DNA from: Acanthacorydalis orientalis
Lineage: Eukaryota; Arthropoda; Insecta; Megaloptera; Corydalidae
Assembly (NCBI GenBank): GCA_034766995.1
Contig: CM068325.1
Location: 4,970,946 to 5,034,945, forward strand
Length of the DNA stretch: 64,000 nt
Reading direction: 5' to 3'
The notes under the pieces were generated by a model. The model did no database searches. It had not been told where the DNA came from and saw nothing but the letters and a program-made list of their open reading frames with translations. Every line of letters begins with the position of its first letter. Position 1 is the first letter of the stretch. The position numbers and the translations under genes were made by a program. This document shows positions 22,980 through 34,532 of the stretch, in pieces.

Positions 22980-24640
22980 TTAAACTAAATGGATATTCAT
23001 AAGTGCGGAAAATTCATAAGTTTTTCTGACGTCACGTTCGCCGCCTGACCAATCACGAGCCGGCAAGCGAAAATGACCCTTATGCTCGTATAGGACACGG
23101 CCGACAATATCGGCGGGATATGCGCACCGCAACGTGATTAAAGCGAAACATTTTCGAATCAGTCGTGTTTGAAATTCGTCCGTGTCGGGTGTCAAAAGTT
23201 CGAATCGCGGCGAAAAAAACGTCCCGGAATTAATTTCAATGCCGATTGTCGCCCGGTTCGCTCGCTAAATGTAAGTCGAAACTATTTTTAAAGTATTAAA
23301 AAAAAGTTTCATCTCGATAACTATTGTTGTGTAATGTCGTTTTATAGTTTCATGTACAAGTGTTATGTAAAAAGCGGTCTTTGCGTTTATATAATGTGTA
23401 ATTGGTTTTAGTATCGAGCGATTCTATTTTGTATAACATTGAACACGTTATAATATATATATATATAACTGTCAATAATATAGTTCGTATATTATTGACA
23501 GTTGTTGATGCTCACTCGTATCGAGTTTTTGTTTCACCCGTTTGTTGGTCGAGTTTAGGCGCGCGCGGTGTTATGTACGGTGTTTCGGATGTCCCGAAAA
23601 ATGCAAAATCTGTAACGTTTACTGCACGGAAACTGTAAGAGATACGTTAATAATTTATGTATAAGTTAAATTGATATACGTGCGGTCCGTGTGTACCGTC
23701 AACATTTGTACTACATGAAAAAACACATTGGCGTTCTTGTCCGTTCGTCGTGATTTCCGTACGTTTCTCGTTTATTTAGTAACAATCCTCCCATTTCAAT
23801 CCAGTTCCTGTCTGAAAAAGTTCAATAATAATTTCGATTATTTAGAAAAATGTCTATTTCCTCAACTAATTAACAATTTGAAATCTATTTAATGATTGAT
23901 CAGTCGTTTATCTGATTGTATATCCAAATGTTTCACTCATTTTCAGACGTTTCATTTAGAACTTGTCAAATTTCGCTCGGTCTCTCTGTTGTTTATTATT
24001 TTCGCATTCGTTTTTTTTTATTTTCCAGTACACGATCCAGTCGATGTGAATGGAAATATTCTGATCGATACTTAAATAAATAAGAGGCGAACGATTAATG
24101 TCTTTTATTATAAAAAAGATCTGTACGATCGAAAAAACGCCTGTTTTACTGACCTTGGATTGATGTTTCTTACATAAAAAGTATTTCGAAAAGTATGTGC
24201 ATTCTCATCTAGTCTGTCGATCAGAAATCCATTCAGTGATTCAAATAATCCATTTAATGGATCGATCGTTTATTTGATTACATATTTTCATTATTTTCGC
24301 AAACATTGTATTCAGAATTTGACAAATTTCGCTCTGTCGCCTCGTTGTTTATTATTCCTGCATGCACTTTTTTTAATTTTTGTTCTTTAATGCAACGCAG
24401 ACGCCTGCGACAATTCAGTAGTTTTATTTGATTTGAAAATAAGCGCGGAATTCAAATCGAATGACGCTTGTCCTCGTTATCAGGGATGTTTCCGTTGTTT
24501 TTGTAAAAACTTGATATGCATCGAAGAATAAAGTTAACCCCGCCTGAGATATGCGAGATGAAACTTTTTTTCTTGCGAAAGTCGACGAATTTCAAACACG
24601 AGTCATGTTTAAAATGTGTCGAAGAAGACGCCGTGTGCGA
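22980..24640. repeat. Spacer with inverted and direct diverged repeats
   Basis: Around 23150-23190 the sequence TCAGTCGTGTTTGAAATTCG occurs, and its near reverse complement lies at 24592-24612 (CGAATTTCAAACACGAGTCATG), so an inverted pair about 1.45 kb apart frames the region. Inside it, 23870-24040 and 24220-24390 are a direct pair sharing TTTATTTGATTACATAT-like, GTCAAATTTCGCTC and GTTGTTTATTATT stretches. No transposase frame is visible. Possibly a decayed non-autonomous element. Confidence 0.45.
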
Positions 24641-24959
24641 GGCGTGCGCGTTCGAAAATGTCGGTCCGCGAGTACCCCGCGGATGACGGACGTGCGGTGT
24701 TCCGTCACGGGAAGCTACATGTACGGAAAACCGGGACCAGGATGCTGTACGGGTCGAAATCTATCGTTGAAAAAAATATATTAGATCTTTCACCGCTTGT
24801 TTTTTCGTTTTTCTCGCGAGTGAAAGTGTTCAGAAGTGAGTAAGGACTTTCGTTTTCCGGCACGGATCGACGGGAAAATTTGAGAGGATACTTCTTTTGA
24901 GATGGCACGACGCACTCAATCACAGGTTTAGTATGTCTGTATTTTTTGCAGGTGAAGAG

Positions 24960-26400
24960 GGGTTTAGTTAAGCATTATTAGAACTGTTCGTTTTCGTATG
25001 TCAGCTTTGAACCCGCGTTTTTCTCTCGTGCCAGGGGTTTCAGTCGCGCACCGAAAAGGGAGGGACTCGTCGTCTGGAGTAGTCTCGCCTAAGCGCCTAG
25101 CGTATAAGAGACGTTGCGACTCCCGACGGTGGAACGGCGGGACGTGACCTGCGCCGGCACCCGTGCTGTCGATGCGGGCACTCGCCTCAGTCGTCGTGCT
25201 GTTGAGCGATCCCCGCGCCAGCGCTCTTGCCGTCGATGCGGTCACCGTCCCGGCCGCCCATCGGCCGGATGAAAAGATATCGGCGACGAATTCAGGGGCG
25301 GGCCGGTCGCCGAACGATCGTGTGTCGGCCGGCCCGCAGTCCGACGTTTCTTAGAAAACGTCCACTAGCTCAGGTCACTCTCGATCATATCCGACACGGA
25401 CTGTTTTAAACCCTTGACAGTCTGCTCGCAGAGCCGCGGCCGTACCACGCCAAACCGGCGTTCCGGAACATGTGCGGTGCGATCGGACGCATTCCTGGTG
25501 ACGTCACAAGCCGGGGTGCGTTGCGATCTCAACGCGTGTGCTTCGGTTCACCATTGCACTTGGTGTACCACGGTCGATGCGCTTCCTCCGCGTTTTTTTT
25601 TTCAATCATTTACACCTTCCAGCCCGATCCTTTCGTCGACCGATCGGGTAACCCCCGCGAATCCGGCAGCGCTGTCGATCCGCGTCCAGCGCTGCATAAG
25701 AGGACACGTCCCGTACCCGACCGCGGCTAACCTTAGCTTCAGTCAGAGCCTCGGGTACAAATCAGGACCTGCGGGGTACCGTCGCGCACGTCGTCTCCGG
25801 ACGGAGCGTGCGCTGGGCGACGGCGGGAGGCCGGCCTCCCGTCCGTCCCCCATAGGTAGTCCGCAGGATTTAGGATTTGGCACGGGTCTTTCAGGTCATG
25901 ATGTGAAACTTATCGAGGACGACGCGGGATTCTCGACGCGGGATCCAGGAGCGACGTGGTCGCTAGGTGTTCGTAGGTCACGGTGGTTTTCGGATCGGTC
26001 CTGTGACCGATCTTGTACGGTTCTCACGGTCCCTGTTCAGTACCGGTGCGACGAAGCAGGTTCCTGCGGCGGGGAACCGTCGAGTAGGACTGTGATCAAG
26101 GTGTTCGGTAACATGCATGATGATCAGTGGTCGACCGGTCGTCTCGTCTGCACTCGTAGGTGTTTTTCATAGCTTCTGGTACACCAAAGACAGTCTCTAT
26201 AAAGGGCCCCGTACACTATCAGTTCTGATCGATCAGCTAAATCTTAAGAGTACTAACCGATCAGACCGTGTACGTACACATCATCAGATCTATCTCTCTC
26301 GTTCGTTTGACGCAGTGATCGTGCATTTATCGTTATGGACGAGACCGAATTGTCGTTCTGCGCGGCTCTATCCGTCGCTCTTCTAGATAAAATGGTAAAC
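24960..26400. other. GC-rich block of unknown nature
   Basis: A 1.4-kb block markedly richer in G+C than its surroundings. It is open for long stretches: an open frame of 252 codons (25414-26172, plus) and a shorter one from 25172 that starts like a secreted protein (MRALASVVVLLS, to a stop at 25354). I recognise no protein, no reverse-transcriptase motif and no zinc-finger pattern, and the composition is Arg/Ser-heavy in the way of chance frames in GC-rich DNA. TATAAA at 26198-26203 with TCAGTT at 26219 resembles a TATA/initiator pair, but the spacing (23 bp) is short. It could be a non-coding transcript, an old LTR or leader, or plain sequence. Confidence 0.35.
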
Positions 26401-26808
26401 AGGAAAAGAAAAATACGGTAATTTATCGAACGGACACAAATTTCACCCGATAGATTGGAACAATTATCTGAGCATGAATGAATGAAGCGACATATTTCAA
26501 ATTGTTGTCAATGTTTGTTCCCGACGCAACGGTCACAATGTTCACATAAATACTTCTATATAGTTGTTTTTTTATTATCAGGATGCACAGGAATTTTCTG
26601 TTATGAAGGACAGTGTCGAATCATTCAAATTAATTGACCGTTATCTTGAATTTATGCCTTGAGGATAGTTTAGTAAGTCTGTAATATATTGTGCATACAT
26701 AAATAGTGTTATTTTGGTTGCCTATCCACTCAGGCTATTGTATATTTTACTTGGTGTACGCATATGTGTGTGTGTATGTATATATATATATTTATATATA
26801 TATATACA

Positions 26809-26843
<35 letters not shown>

Positions 26844-27098
26844 TACTTCTGTGTATATCCTGCTGTAAAGAATGACACACGTTCTCACACATATGCATAG
26901 AATGCACATCTTGAATGCACACACACACACACACACACAGTTTTATCTATGCATGCACAAGTTAGTCGCCGGCGACAAAAAACGAGCAAAACCGAAGTGG
27001 TCCAACTATATAAAGATACCGTTGTGCGTTCAAAGCTTCGATGCGAGTCAGTGTGTGCTCGTTTGACGTTTGTCGCCGAATATTTTCTTAAAAAGTAA
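26400..27098. other. Upstream region of RNF41 with (TA)n/(TG)n/(CA)n microsatellites
   Basis: Microsatellites fill 26760-26850 ((TA)n broken by TG repeats) and 26921-26939 ((CA)n). TATATAAAG at 27007-27015 is a good TATA-like box about 85 bp ahead of the RNF41 start codon. TCAGTG at 27048 is an initiator-like site, but it is farther downstream than the usual 30 bp. A short leader would fit either start site. Confidence 0.45.
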
Positions 27099-28725
27099 AT
27101 GGGATACGACATAACGCGTTTCCAGGGCGACGTGGACGAGGAATTAGTGTGTCCGATATGCTGTGGCGTCCTCGAGGATCCACTGCAGGTAAAACGCGGC
27201 CGAACGAAACTCGTCCCCGTTCCGTCGACGTTTTTTTTTTCTTTTTGTAGGTTATGGCTCGGGGTGATTGACCAGCTTAGTTGAGAAGTTGTCCTCTTTC
27301 CTCACTACTTTCCGACACTGTATATTTCGGATTTCTGTGCGAGCCGCGTCCGGCCGTCAAACGCCGACGTTTCCGGGACGAAAACAGTACATTTCCGGAC
27401 CTGTGTTACGTGTCCGGCCGTGTTTCGACACGAGTGCACGTATTTTTTAAACGAAGAGTTGACATGCTGAAAGTAGGTTAAGTTCGAATTCTCGCATCGA
27501 CCCGGCTTTTTGTTTCGATCGAACGTTAAAGAAATTCTATTTTTTCTATGTTTTTCTCGTACGGCTCGTCGAGAGCTCGCTCCGTACGTTTCGGATTTCG
27601 ACGGTTCTCTCTCGAACCGGCCTCGAAAACGAGGTCGCGGACGAAAGAACGGTCCGGTTCGACGTCGGCGTACGTCTCTTTTCTTTACCGCGCGATCGAT
27701 CGTCACGATGCGGTCTTCCCGACGATATCGAAAGAGCACGCCGTCCCGTCCCTCCGCGCGCGTTCCCGTCGTCGCTGGTCGATCCGCGTCCCGAGTCGCT
27801 CGTCCGCGTACTGACACGTCTGTTTTTGTAGACGCCGACGTGCGAGCACGCGTTCTGTCGCGCCTGCATCCAAGAATGGATAACCCGCCAACCGACCTGC
27901 CCGGTAGACCGTCAGGCGTTGACGACCGCGCAGTTGAGGCCGGTCCCGCGTATCCTCCGTAACCTGCTCGCGCGTCTGAACATAGCGTGCTGCAACGCGC
28001 AGTACGGCTGCACGGCGATGCTAAAGCTAGACACGCTGAACGTGCACGCGGCGGTCTGCGAGCACAACCCGCGCAGGCCGTTGCCGTGCGACCAGGGCTG
28101 CGGCCTCGTCATACCGAAGGACGAGCTGTCGGCGCACAACTGCGTCCGCGAGCTCCGGTCGCTCATACAGCAGCAGCAGCAGAAGATGGTCGATTTCGAA
28201 AGAGAGCTCGCCGAGCACAAGTTCATGGTGAAGGAGCAGAAGCGCGAGCTGCAGCTCCTGAAAGACCTGATGAGGGCGACCGCGGACCAGATGGAGCGCG
28301 ACGAGGTCGTCCGCTGGAGCAACTCGTTGACGCGCGCGAGGGTCACGAGGTGGGGAGGAATGATCTCGACGCCGGACGAAGTCTTACAAGTTAGTCGGTC
28401 GCGCGAGAGACCGGGTCGGTAGGCCGTTCTGTAAGTACGAATGTCGTGTTTCCAGACGATGATAAAGCGCGCGTTGATCGAGTCCGGATGCCCGTCGCAC
28501 ATAATCGACGATCTCATGGAGAACTGCCACGAGAGGAGCTGGCCGCCCGGGCTGAGCTCGCTCGAGATGCGCCAGAACAACAGGAGGCTGTACGAGAACT
28601 ACGTGTGCCGCCGGCTGCCCGGCAAACAGGCCGTGCTCGTGCTGCCGTGCGACAATTCGCACATGGCCGACGACATGATGTCGGAACCCGGGCTCGTCAT
28701 GATCTTCGCGCACGGCATAGAGTGA
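27099..28725 (+). CDS. Rnf41: RNF41/NRDP1-type RING E3 ubiquitin ligase
   Basis: Three exons, 27099-27188, 27832-28389 and 28456-28725; 305 aa (family about 315). NRDP1, the relative of fly elgi, is a cytoplasmic RING E3 that ubiquitinates receptors such as ErbB3 and is itself controlled by USP8. The start MGYDITRFQGDVDEELVCPI is nearly invariant in the family. The RING (about residues 18-57) is C-x2-C (CPICC), then CEHAFCRACI and CPVD. A TRAF-like zinc-finger part follows (CNAQYGC, CEHNPRRPLPCDQGCG, HNC). Next are a coiled coil (about 135-175; IQQQQQKMVDFERELAEHKF) and the C-terminal substrate/USP8-binding domain (ARVTRWGGMISTPDEVLQ, GLVMIFAHGIE). The linker between coiled coil and C-terminal domain is shorter than in vertebrates. 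Intron 1 is 643 bp and has no visible exon. Confidence 0.97.
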
Positions 28726-30250
28726 CCGCTCGGGCGACCGGCGCGCGTTTCGGTCTTCGGCGATCTTCGTTAACGATCCGAAGTCGCGATCTTCGCACGG
28801 TCCGTCCGTCGTTCCGACTTCTCTTTTCGTTCCGTACGTCGTCGCCGGATTCGTTCGGTATCGACGGCGTCGGGTACGTTCCCGTATCGATCTCGCGAGA
28901 CGGGTGTCTTTCACGAGTGCCAAATTTTTAAATCCGATACGAGGTTCTTCGCGGCGTACGCGAAAACGGATCGAAATAACTCTACTTTCTCCGTTTTTAT
29001 TTTAAAAAAAAAATTGTTTTTGCGGTCAGTAAATTAAGAAGAAGAACGTTAAATTTATTTAAAAAAACAAACATCGATCTAGAAGTAAGAAATATTCGAT
29101 ATTAAAAAAAATGTGTTCTGAAGAGTCGAAGTGTAAATTTATTTCGATAAAGGAAAAAGAAAATGAATTCTAAGTATAAGTAATTTTTGTGATAACGTGT
29201 TTTCTTTACATTTATATATACGTACGTTTATGGATATTTAACTATAAATCGAATTTAGAAAAACCGAGTCGACTAAATTCAATTTCGGTTACGGCGGCGT
29301 CGCCGCGCGCCGCCCCCGTGTTAAAGACTGACGTCCGTTCCGTTCGGATTCTTCGTCACGGCGAATCGAACGTCCGTAGCGTTTTCATATTTTTCTAATC
29401 GTCGCGTTCTCGTTCTACGCTCCGACGAATCGATCGATTCCTTCGTCGTGCCGACTACGATTCGAGCTCGTCTCGACGAGGGTACGATCGGTTCGGTTCC
29501 GGCGTTTCCGTCACGTCTCGAGACCGGCGCCGGTCCGAGAGCGTACCGGATTTCAGATGAAAACCGATCCTTCGTATATCAAAATTAATAGTTAAGGTTT
29601 TGTATATACGGGCTCGATGAGGCTAACATAACCGTTCTCTCAATGTATATAAACTTCTCGCGGTCTCCTCGACTTCGTTCTGATCTTTCTGTTTAAATCG
29701 CTTTGGTCGTAAGTTTTATTAACAGGTTATTGTTCTATGCGGCGGGACAGAAGTTCTAGACTGATTTTCTGTTCTTTTCGTCGACGGTGCCTGGCAGCGC
29801 ACGGGGTACGATTTTCCGGATCCGTGTGGATGTTTCGGATACGTCTGATTTCGAACGGATTCGGTTATACGTCCGTCGCGCGCGCCCGTGAACGGCGACC
29901 CGGATAGGTTTTCGAATTTCGTTTAACTTCGACTACTCGTATCGATGTATAACTGAAATCTGTGATACCGTTTACGTTTGTATCGTCTGTCGGACGAACG
30001 TCGTGAATTTCTTTCCCGCCGTAGAAGAAAAACATACGAGACAGCTTCGTAATTAATAGTATATGATTAAAAAGGTTGTTAACAGTCGCTGCTATAGTTT
30101 TATGAGGAATGCATCTAAGATGTAGCTTTTTGTTGTTACAAATGCACATTTATTACTCATTTTTTGTTTCTATATTAATGTTTTCGTGATTTTTTTAAAT
30201 AGAATATAAAAGAATACGATTTTTATTAAAAGAAATTGTACTGTTTTGTC
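28726..30250. other. RNF41 3' region and spacer
   Basis: The first part (28726-28950) is CG-rich and continues the style of the gene. The rest is AT-rich with CG-rich patches at 29290-29560 and 29740-29900. No canonical AATAAA close to the stop codon. I see no gene. Confidence 0.4.
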
Positions 30251-30399
30251 GTTTTCCTGTTGTTTCGTCCTTTGAATTTTTAGTTTATAACCGATAGGAA
30301 GTAGAATTAAGAACGTATCAGACGTTCGTCAGACATACATACAATAGTCGGTGGATTTACAAGAGACTCCGTTCAAGGTTTAATTCGATCAAATTGTTT

Positions 30400-31160
30400 A
30401 TAACATTTTTGCACACTAGGAAAATGAGATGGGAGATGGCCGAACCCAAAAGTGTGAGAGGGAACAAAACTAAGGGGTTTCCAACTGTCCTATCTACTTT
30501 CTAACCTAGCAAATCGTGAACTGTGAAACATAACATTTTGAATAATTATAATCATGTTAAACATTTCTAATGTTACTGATAAATAATATTTTTGGATAAT
30601 TATATCTGGGCAATACCCAAACTAGTTTAAAGTCAGACTACTTTTTTTGTAGGTTTGATACATTTTATTATGTCTGTAGAAACCTGTATTCAGTTGAATT
30701 AAATATGAATAAAAAAGTATATATTTTCAAAAATTATAATACTTAATCTATCAATTGGGATATTTACATATTTTTCGAATTATTAAATGTAAAAACATAT
30801 TATTTATCAGATGAGTTTGCTACTTTAAAAAAATGAGATAGGGGATAGCAGATCAAGGAGTGCGAGAAAGAACAGTACAATAAGAATCATAGAAACTGTC
30901 GTGTATTTCTAATCAGCTATCTTTGATGAAAGTAAATATCTATTATAGTTGCAAAAATTTATCTTAATATTTAATCTTATTTTTACATATTTTTCGCATT
31001 ATTAAACATGACTATGCCGGATTATAATTTGTATATCGATAGCTTTGATCACTGATGGCTTAGATACAAAAAAAATAAGATAGAAAATAATTTTAAAGAG
31101 GAAGTATGAAAGAGAAAGAGCAAATTATACGTGTCGAAGTTTATATCCTTTTGGTTAAAT
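30400..31160. repeat. Three diverged copies of the 52-kb repeat family
   Basis: Related blocks at about 30416, 30828 and 31065 read AATGAGATGGGAGATGG, AATGAGATAGGGGATAG and AATAAGATAGAAAATAA. Each is followed within about 20 bp by GTGYGAGA-type GA-rich sequence, and downstream by AATTATAATCATGTTAAACAT or close variants. This is the same order as the units at 51.9-52.95 kb, but spacing is irregular and divergence greater. Confidence 0.45.
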
Positions 31161-33262
31161 ATTTTTATATTACATACATATAAATCTAGAACAATTTGAC
31201 TTTCAACCGTCTCTGGTCTTGTGCCATTTTTAATCCCAGCAATCAGCAAAATTCAAAGTATGCTAAGCTTCGATCAGTCATAAACTCCCACCTGTTCATA
31301 AACTACGCTTAAAAAACTCGAAACATCTATTCATTTTTAGCATCATGTTTGATTTTCTCATAGAGCACAGGGAATCGATTTTCATTTCTACATACAGCTA
31401 CGATCTTACGTGTCCTCGTCGACTTCTTATCGGGTTCGAGACAATCCCGTACGAGATCTTAAATCACATTCGGTCCTTGACTTTTTCAAGAATACGCACA
31501 CTAATAGAATTCCTAAAAATACACAAATCCGGTAGTTAGTACATCTCGTCCCGATCTTCTTCATCGTGTCTGATCGTACGAGCGATCTAAAAGGACGAAG
31601 ACGACCGGGAACTTTCAAAACATCATTAAATAATCACCGCTCCGTAAACTTTCGAATCGTATCGGGCAGTTTGTTAATTATGCTTGAGTATACGAGAAGG
31701 TTTATAAGAATGACTAGTTTGTACTAAGAAAATAGATTTATTAAAAAAAATTAACAAGTCATACAAGCGTAGTTAGTACTTCAGTTCTACAAACATGTGA
31801 AAAATCGAGTCATCGTTAACGCTTAATCCGACGTGTACGATATGATTTTTAAAAATAGCTCACGCGTTCGAGAAAACAGTGTAAAAGGAAACGGTTTTTG
31901 ATCCGAAACATAAACGAAAATATACACCGTACATTTTTTTTTGTTTTAAAAAGTTCGATACTTTACGTCGATCGTCGAAAGGTACTTTATGAAACGAATG
32001 ACTTATCGAGAGGCGGATAGGACGACAGATAATGAAATGAGTTCAGAGATGAGCGCGATCGAATATTATACGTTATCGTCGATGAGGTTAGATATGAAAC
32101 GGTAGTTATTTCCTCGACGTACTATCGATTAACGTTCGGATCGACCGTAACGTCTAAACGGCTCAAAGCCGACGTAACTCAAACGATCGTTAACACCTCG
32201 TGCTAAAAACATCAATGTACATTAAATCAAACAGAGTATATAAAAGACAACATACTATAAACAGTGAAAATCATTCGGCGCGTTCGCACGCACGCGCACG
32301 GACGGTCGCGTGCGTCCGAGCGCGCGCGCGCTCGCGCCGGAGTAAGATCGAATGGATACGAACCGTTCTCGGCAAGGCTCCTCGCACGCGTCGACCCTGA
32401 AATGTAAGAAACAACAGAACTGCACGCAAAAGCTACAAGATACGAACCGTAATCGCGCACTCCCTTTATCCTCGAACCGTGCGAGATCGGGGCGTCGGTA
32501 TTTCACGCCATACGTATCCCGTTAAGAGATATCGGGGTCGGAGGGGTGATCTGAAACGACCAAACGTTGAAATTTCGAGAGATTGTTCAGAGAAACGAGC
32601 GCTGGTGAGCAATAATTCGGTTTCAGTATATAATCATCATTGCAGACAGACAGACAATACATGATAAATAATCGAAAGGCGGGCATTTCGTTCGAACTTC
32701 GGTTACGATTCAATTCGTTCACATATACGTCGCGTTCGTTCATTCACGTACGCTCGTGAGGTTTTTGTCGTGCACAGCATACGATTGAATAAACACCGTA
32801 GCTGAAAGTCAGGTTATGTTAGGTACATCCGTGTGCGCGGAAAGTTAATCATCCCGATCGTTCGGTCACAGTAAAGTATACGGATATGTTTTCACATACA
32901 ATAATCAATATCAAAAATCAGTACACCAGAAAGTTTCAAATCGTATAAAACACAATAATAATAATAATAAAAACACATGACATAAACATACAGAACTAAA
33001 ATATATTCAGGTCGGACGGAAAACGAGTAAATTTCTATCGAGATCGATAACCGTAACCTCGCTTCACAGATCGGAAATATCAATAAATACAGTTATGCGA
33101 AACCAAATATAGAAATACGAGTAAATACAAAAAACACATGTATATAAATATGTTCAGTGAGCAATACAGTTAAAAAAATGGCGGTAAGACATAATAATAA
33201 ACACACTATAGACAAAATGTAAAAAAAAAAAAAAACATAAAAACAGTTCTATTCACAATCGA

Positions 33263-33306
33263 GAGCCGGCCGGGGAACGGGCCGGCTCGTCGCACGCAAG
33301 TGCGAC
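33263..33306. other. Twin adjacent perfect hairpins
   Basis: Hairpin 1: GAGCCGGCC (33263-33271) pairs perfectly with GGCCGGCTC (33280-33288) around an 8-base loop. Hairpin 2 starts at the next base: GTCGCAC (33289-33295) pairs with GTGCGAC (33300-33306) around GCAA, a GNRA tetraloop on the plus strand and TTGC on the minus strand. Nine and seven uninterrupted pairs, directly abutting, in AT-rich surroundings. If transcribed with PSI (minus strand) they would lie just past a candidate alternative exon and a GTAAGA donor. Confidence 0.7.
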
Positions 33307-33311
33307 TCTTA

Positions 33312-33355
33312 CCACCACGTTAACTAATATCCCGTAAACGGAGTGTCGGGGGTAC
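33312..33355 (-). other. Psi: Candidate alternative terminal exon of PSI
   Basis: On the minus strand an acceptor (ATTTCAG) ends at 33356 and a GTAAGA donor follows at 33311. Joined in phase 1 to the PSI exon that ends at 34762, the frame reads GTPDTPFTGY and then stops. Joined in phase 0 it reads VPPTLRLRDIS and stops. The splice signals and the GC-rich location are real; use in vivo is inference. A second such block, with acceptor at 32554 reading HPSDPDIS-stop, is weaker. Confidence 0.3.
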
Positions 33356-34532
33356 CTGAAATGATAAAATCAAAAAACAAGACACATCGAGACATAGTAT
33401 ATTATCATATTGTACATTTTTATGTTTCACATCAGAGCAAAAAATACAATTTCTTATCGGAATACATGATACAAAGTGTTTTCAATTAGTAGTTAGTTAC
33501 ATGTCTTATGTGATATCTTAATCGACGCATCGAAACGATACACGGAGGAATCGGTTCCGAGAGAGTCGGTTCGTTCGGAGTCTTTCGTTCGAAGCGTGTA
33601 CGGGCGACGATCTCGGACCCGTCGAGCGTCCGGTCGACGGGATCTCGACGGACCCGAGAACGCGCGCGAGCGTCGACGACCGCCGTTCCGATACGCCTCG
33701 CGCGTCCGGTCGGAACGGACGGAACGCGCGGTTTTTAAAAAACGTCGAGGACGCTCGAAGGAAAGACGCCGCGACGATAAACGTCGATACCGTGCACAGA
33801 ACGACGACGTACGTTTCCGACATAGTTTTTATTCGTTTTCGGTTCCGTTGACGCTACTTGAGCCGCCGAACCTGCATCTTAAAAACTACGAGAAAAAACA
33901 CACAGCACGAACACGACGGTCGATAGTCAGACATGGAAAATGATGGAAAATGCAAATAAAAAAATAACCAATTCGTACGTTTAACAAATATATCTTATAC
34001 ATATGCGTGTAAACATGTGTGTAAATGTATAAATATAGCCTAGAGCGCTTAACTCTACAGAACGAAAATGAAACGCAAAAATAACCTAAAAGTAATACAA
34101 TAGTTTCTCAACGAGTTCGGACGTGAATCGTTCCTATATTTAATTAAAAGAAAAACAAGCACGACTCGTCTACGTTAAACGAAAGAAAATAACAGAACGG
34201 ATCGAATGGTTTCTGCGGCGGTTTTTTTTTTAGATTATCGAACGACGCAGGACTCTTGCGACGTCGCAGGATTTTATTTAATTTTTGTCCGAGTTTCTCT
34301 CGTCTCTCGATCTGTAACGTAAAGAACGATATGTTTTCGGCTAAGGTCGAGCGTCTAGTTTTTAGAAAACTAGACGGGGGAAGTAACACAGCTACACAAA
34401 ACATCACGTTATATAAATACATATTCTTATGTAGATATATATACGAGACGTATCGTCTCGAGCATCGACGGATTATGAAAATACGAATCGTAAGAAAGCG
34501 TCGCTAGATTTGCGTAAAGTCTACTCACGGAT

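Larger units (their letters stand above)
31250..34528. other. Spacer and probable 3' part of the PSI transcription unit
   Basis: The last coding exon of PSI (minus) is followed, four bases past its stop, by a good donor (GTGAGT at 34528), so transcripts may continue leftward through further exons. Minus-strand acceptor-like TTTCAG or TGCAG sites occur at 33872, 33356, 32554 and 32397. There is a GC patch with two hairpins at 33263-33306 and a purine/CG-rich patch at 32280-32400. No long protein frame of known type. Confidence 0.4.

Noticed and set aside
25414..26172. 252-codon open frame as a protein gene
   Set aside because: No domain, no clear start context and chance-like Arg/Ser composition in GC-rich DNA. 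Kept only as part of an unexplained block.
26198..26223. TATA plus initiator as a firm promoter
   Set aside because: The gap of 23 bp is shorter than the usual 28-31 bp and no transcript is known. Mentioned only as a possibility.
26706..26936. Open frames made of Tyr-Ile or Thr-His repeats
   Set aside because: Translations of (TA)n, (TG)n and (CA)n microsatellites.
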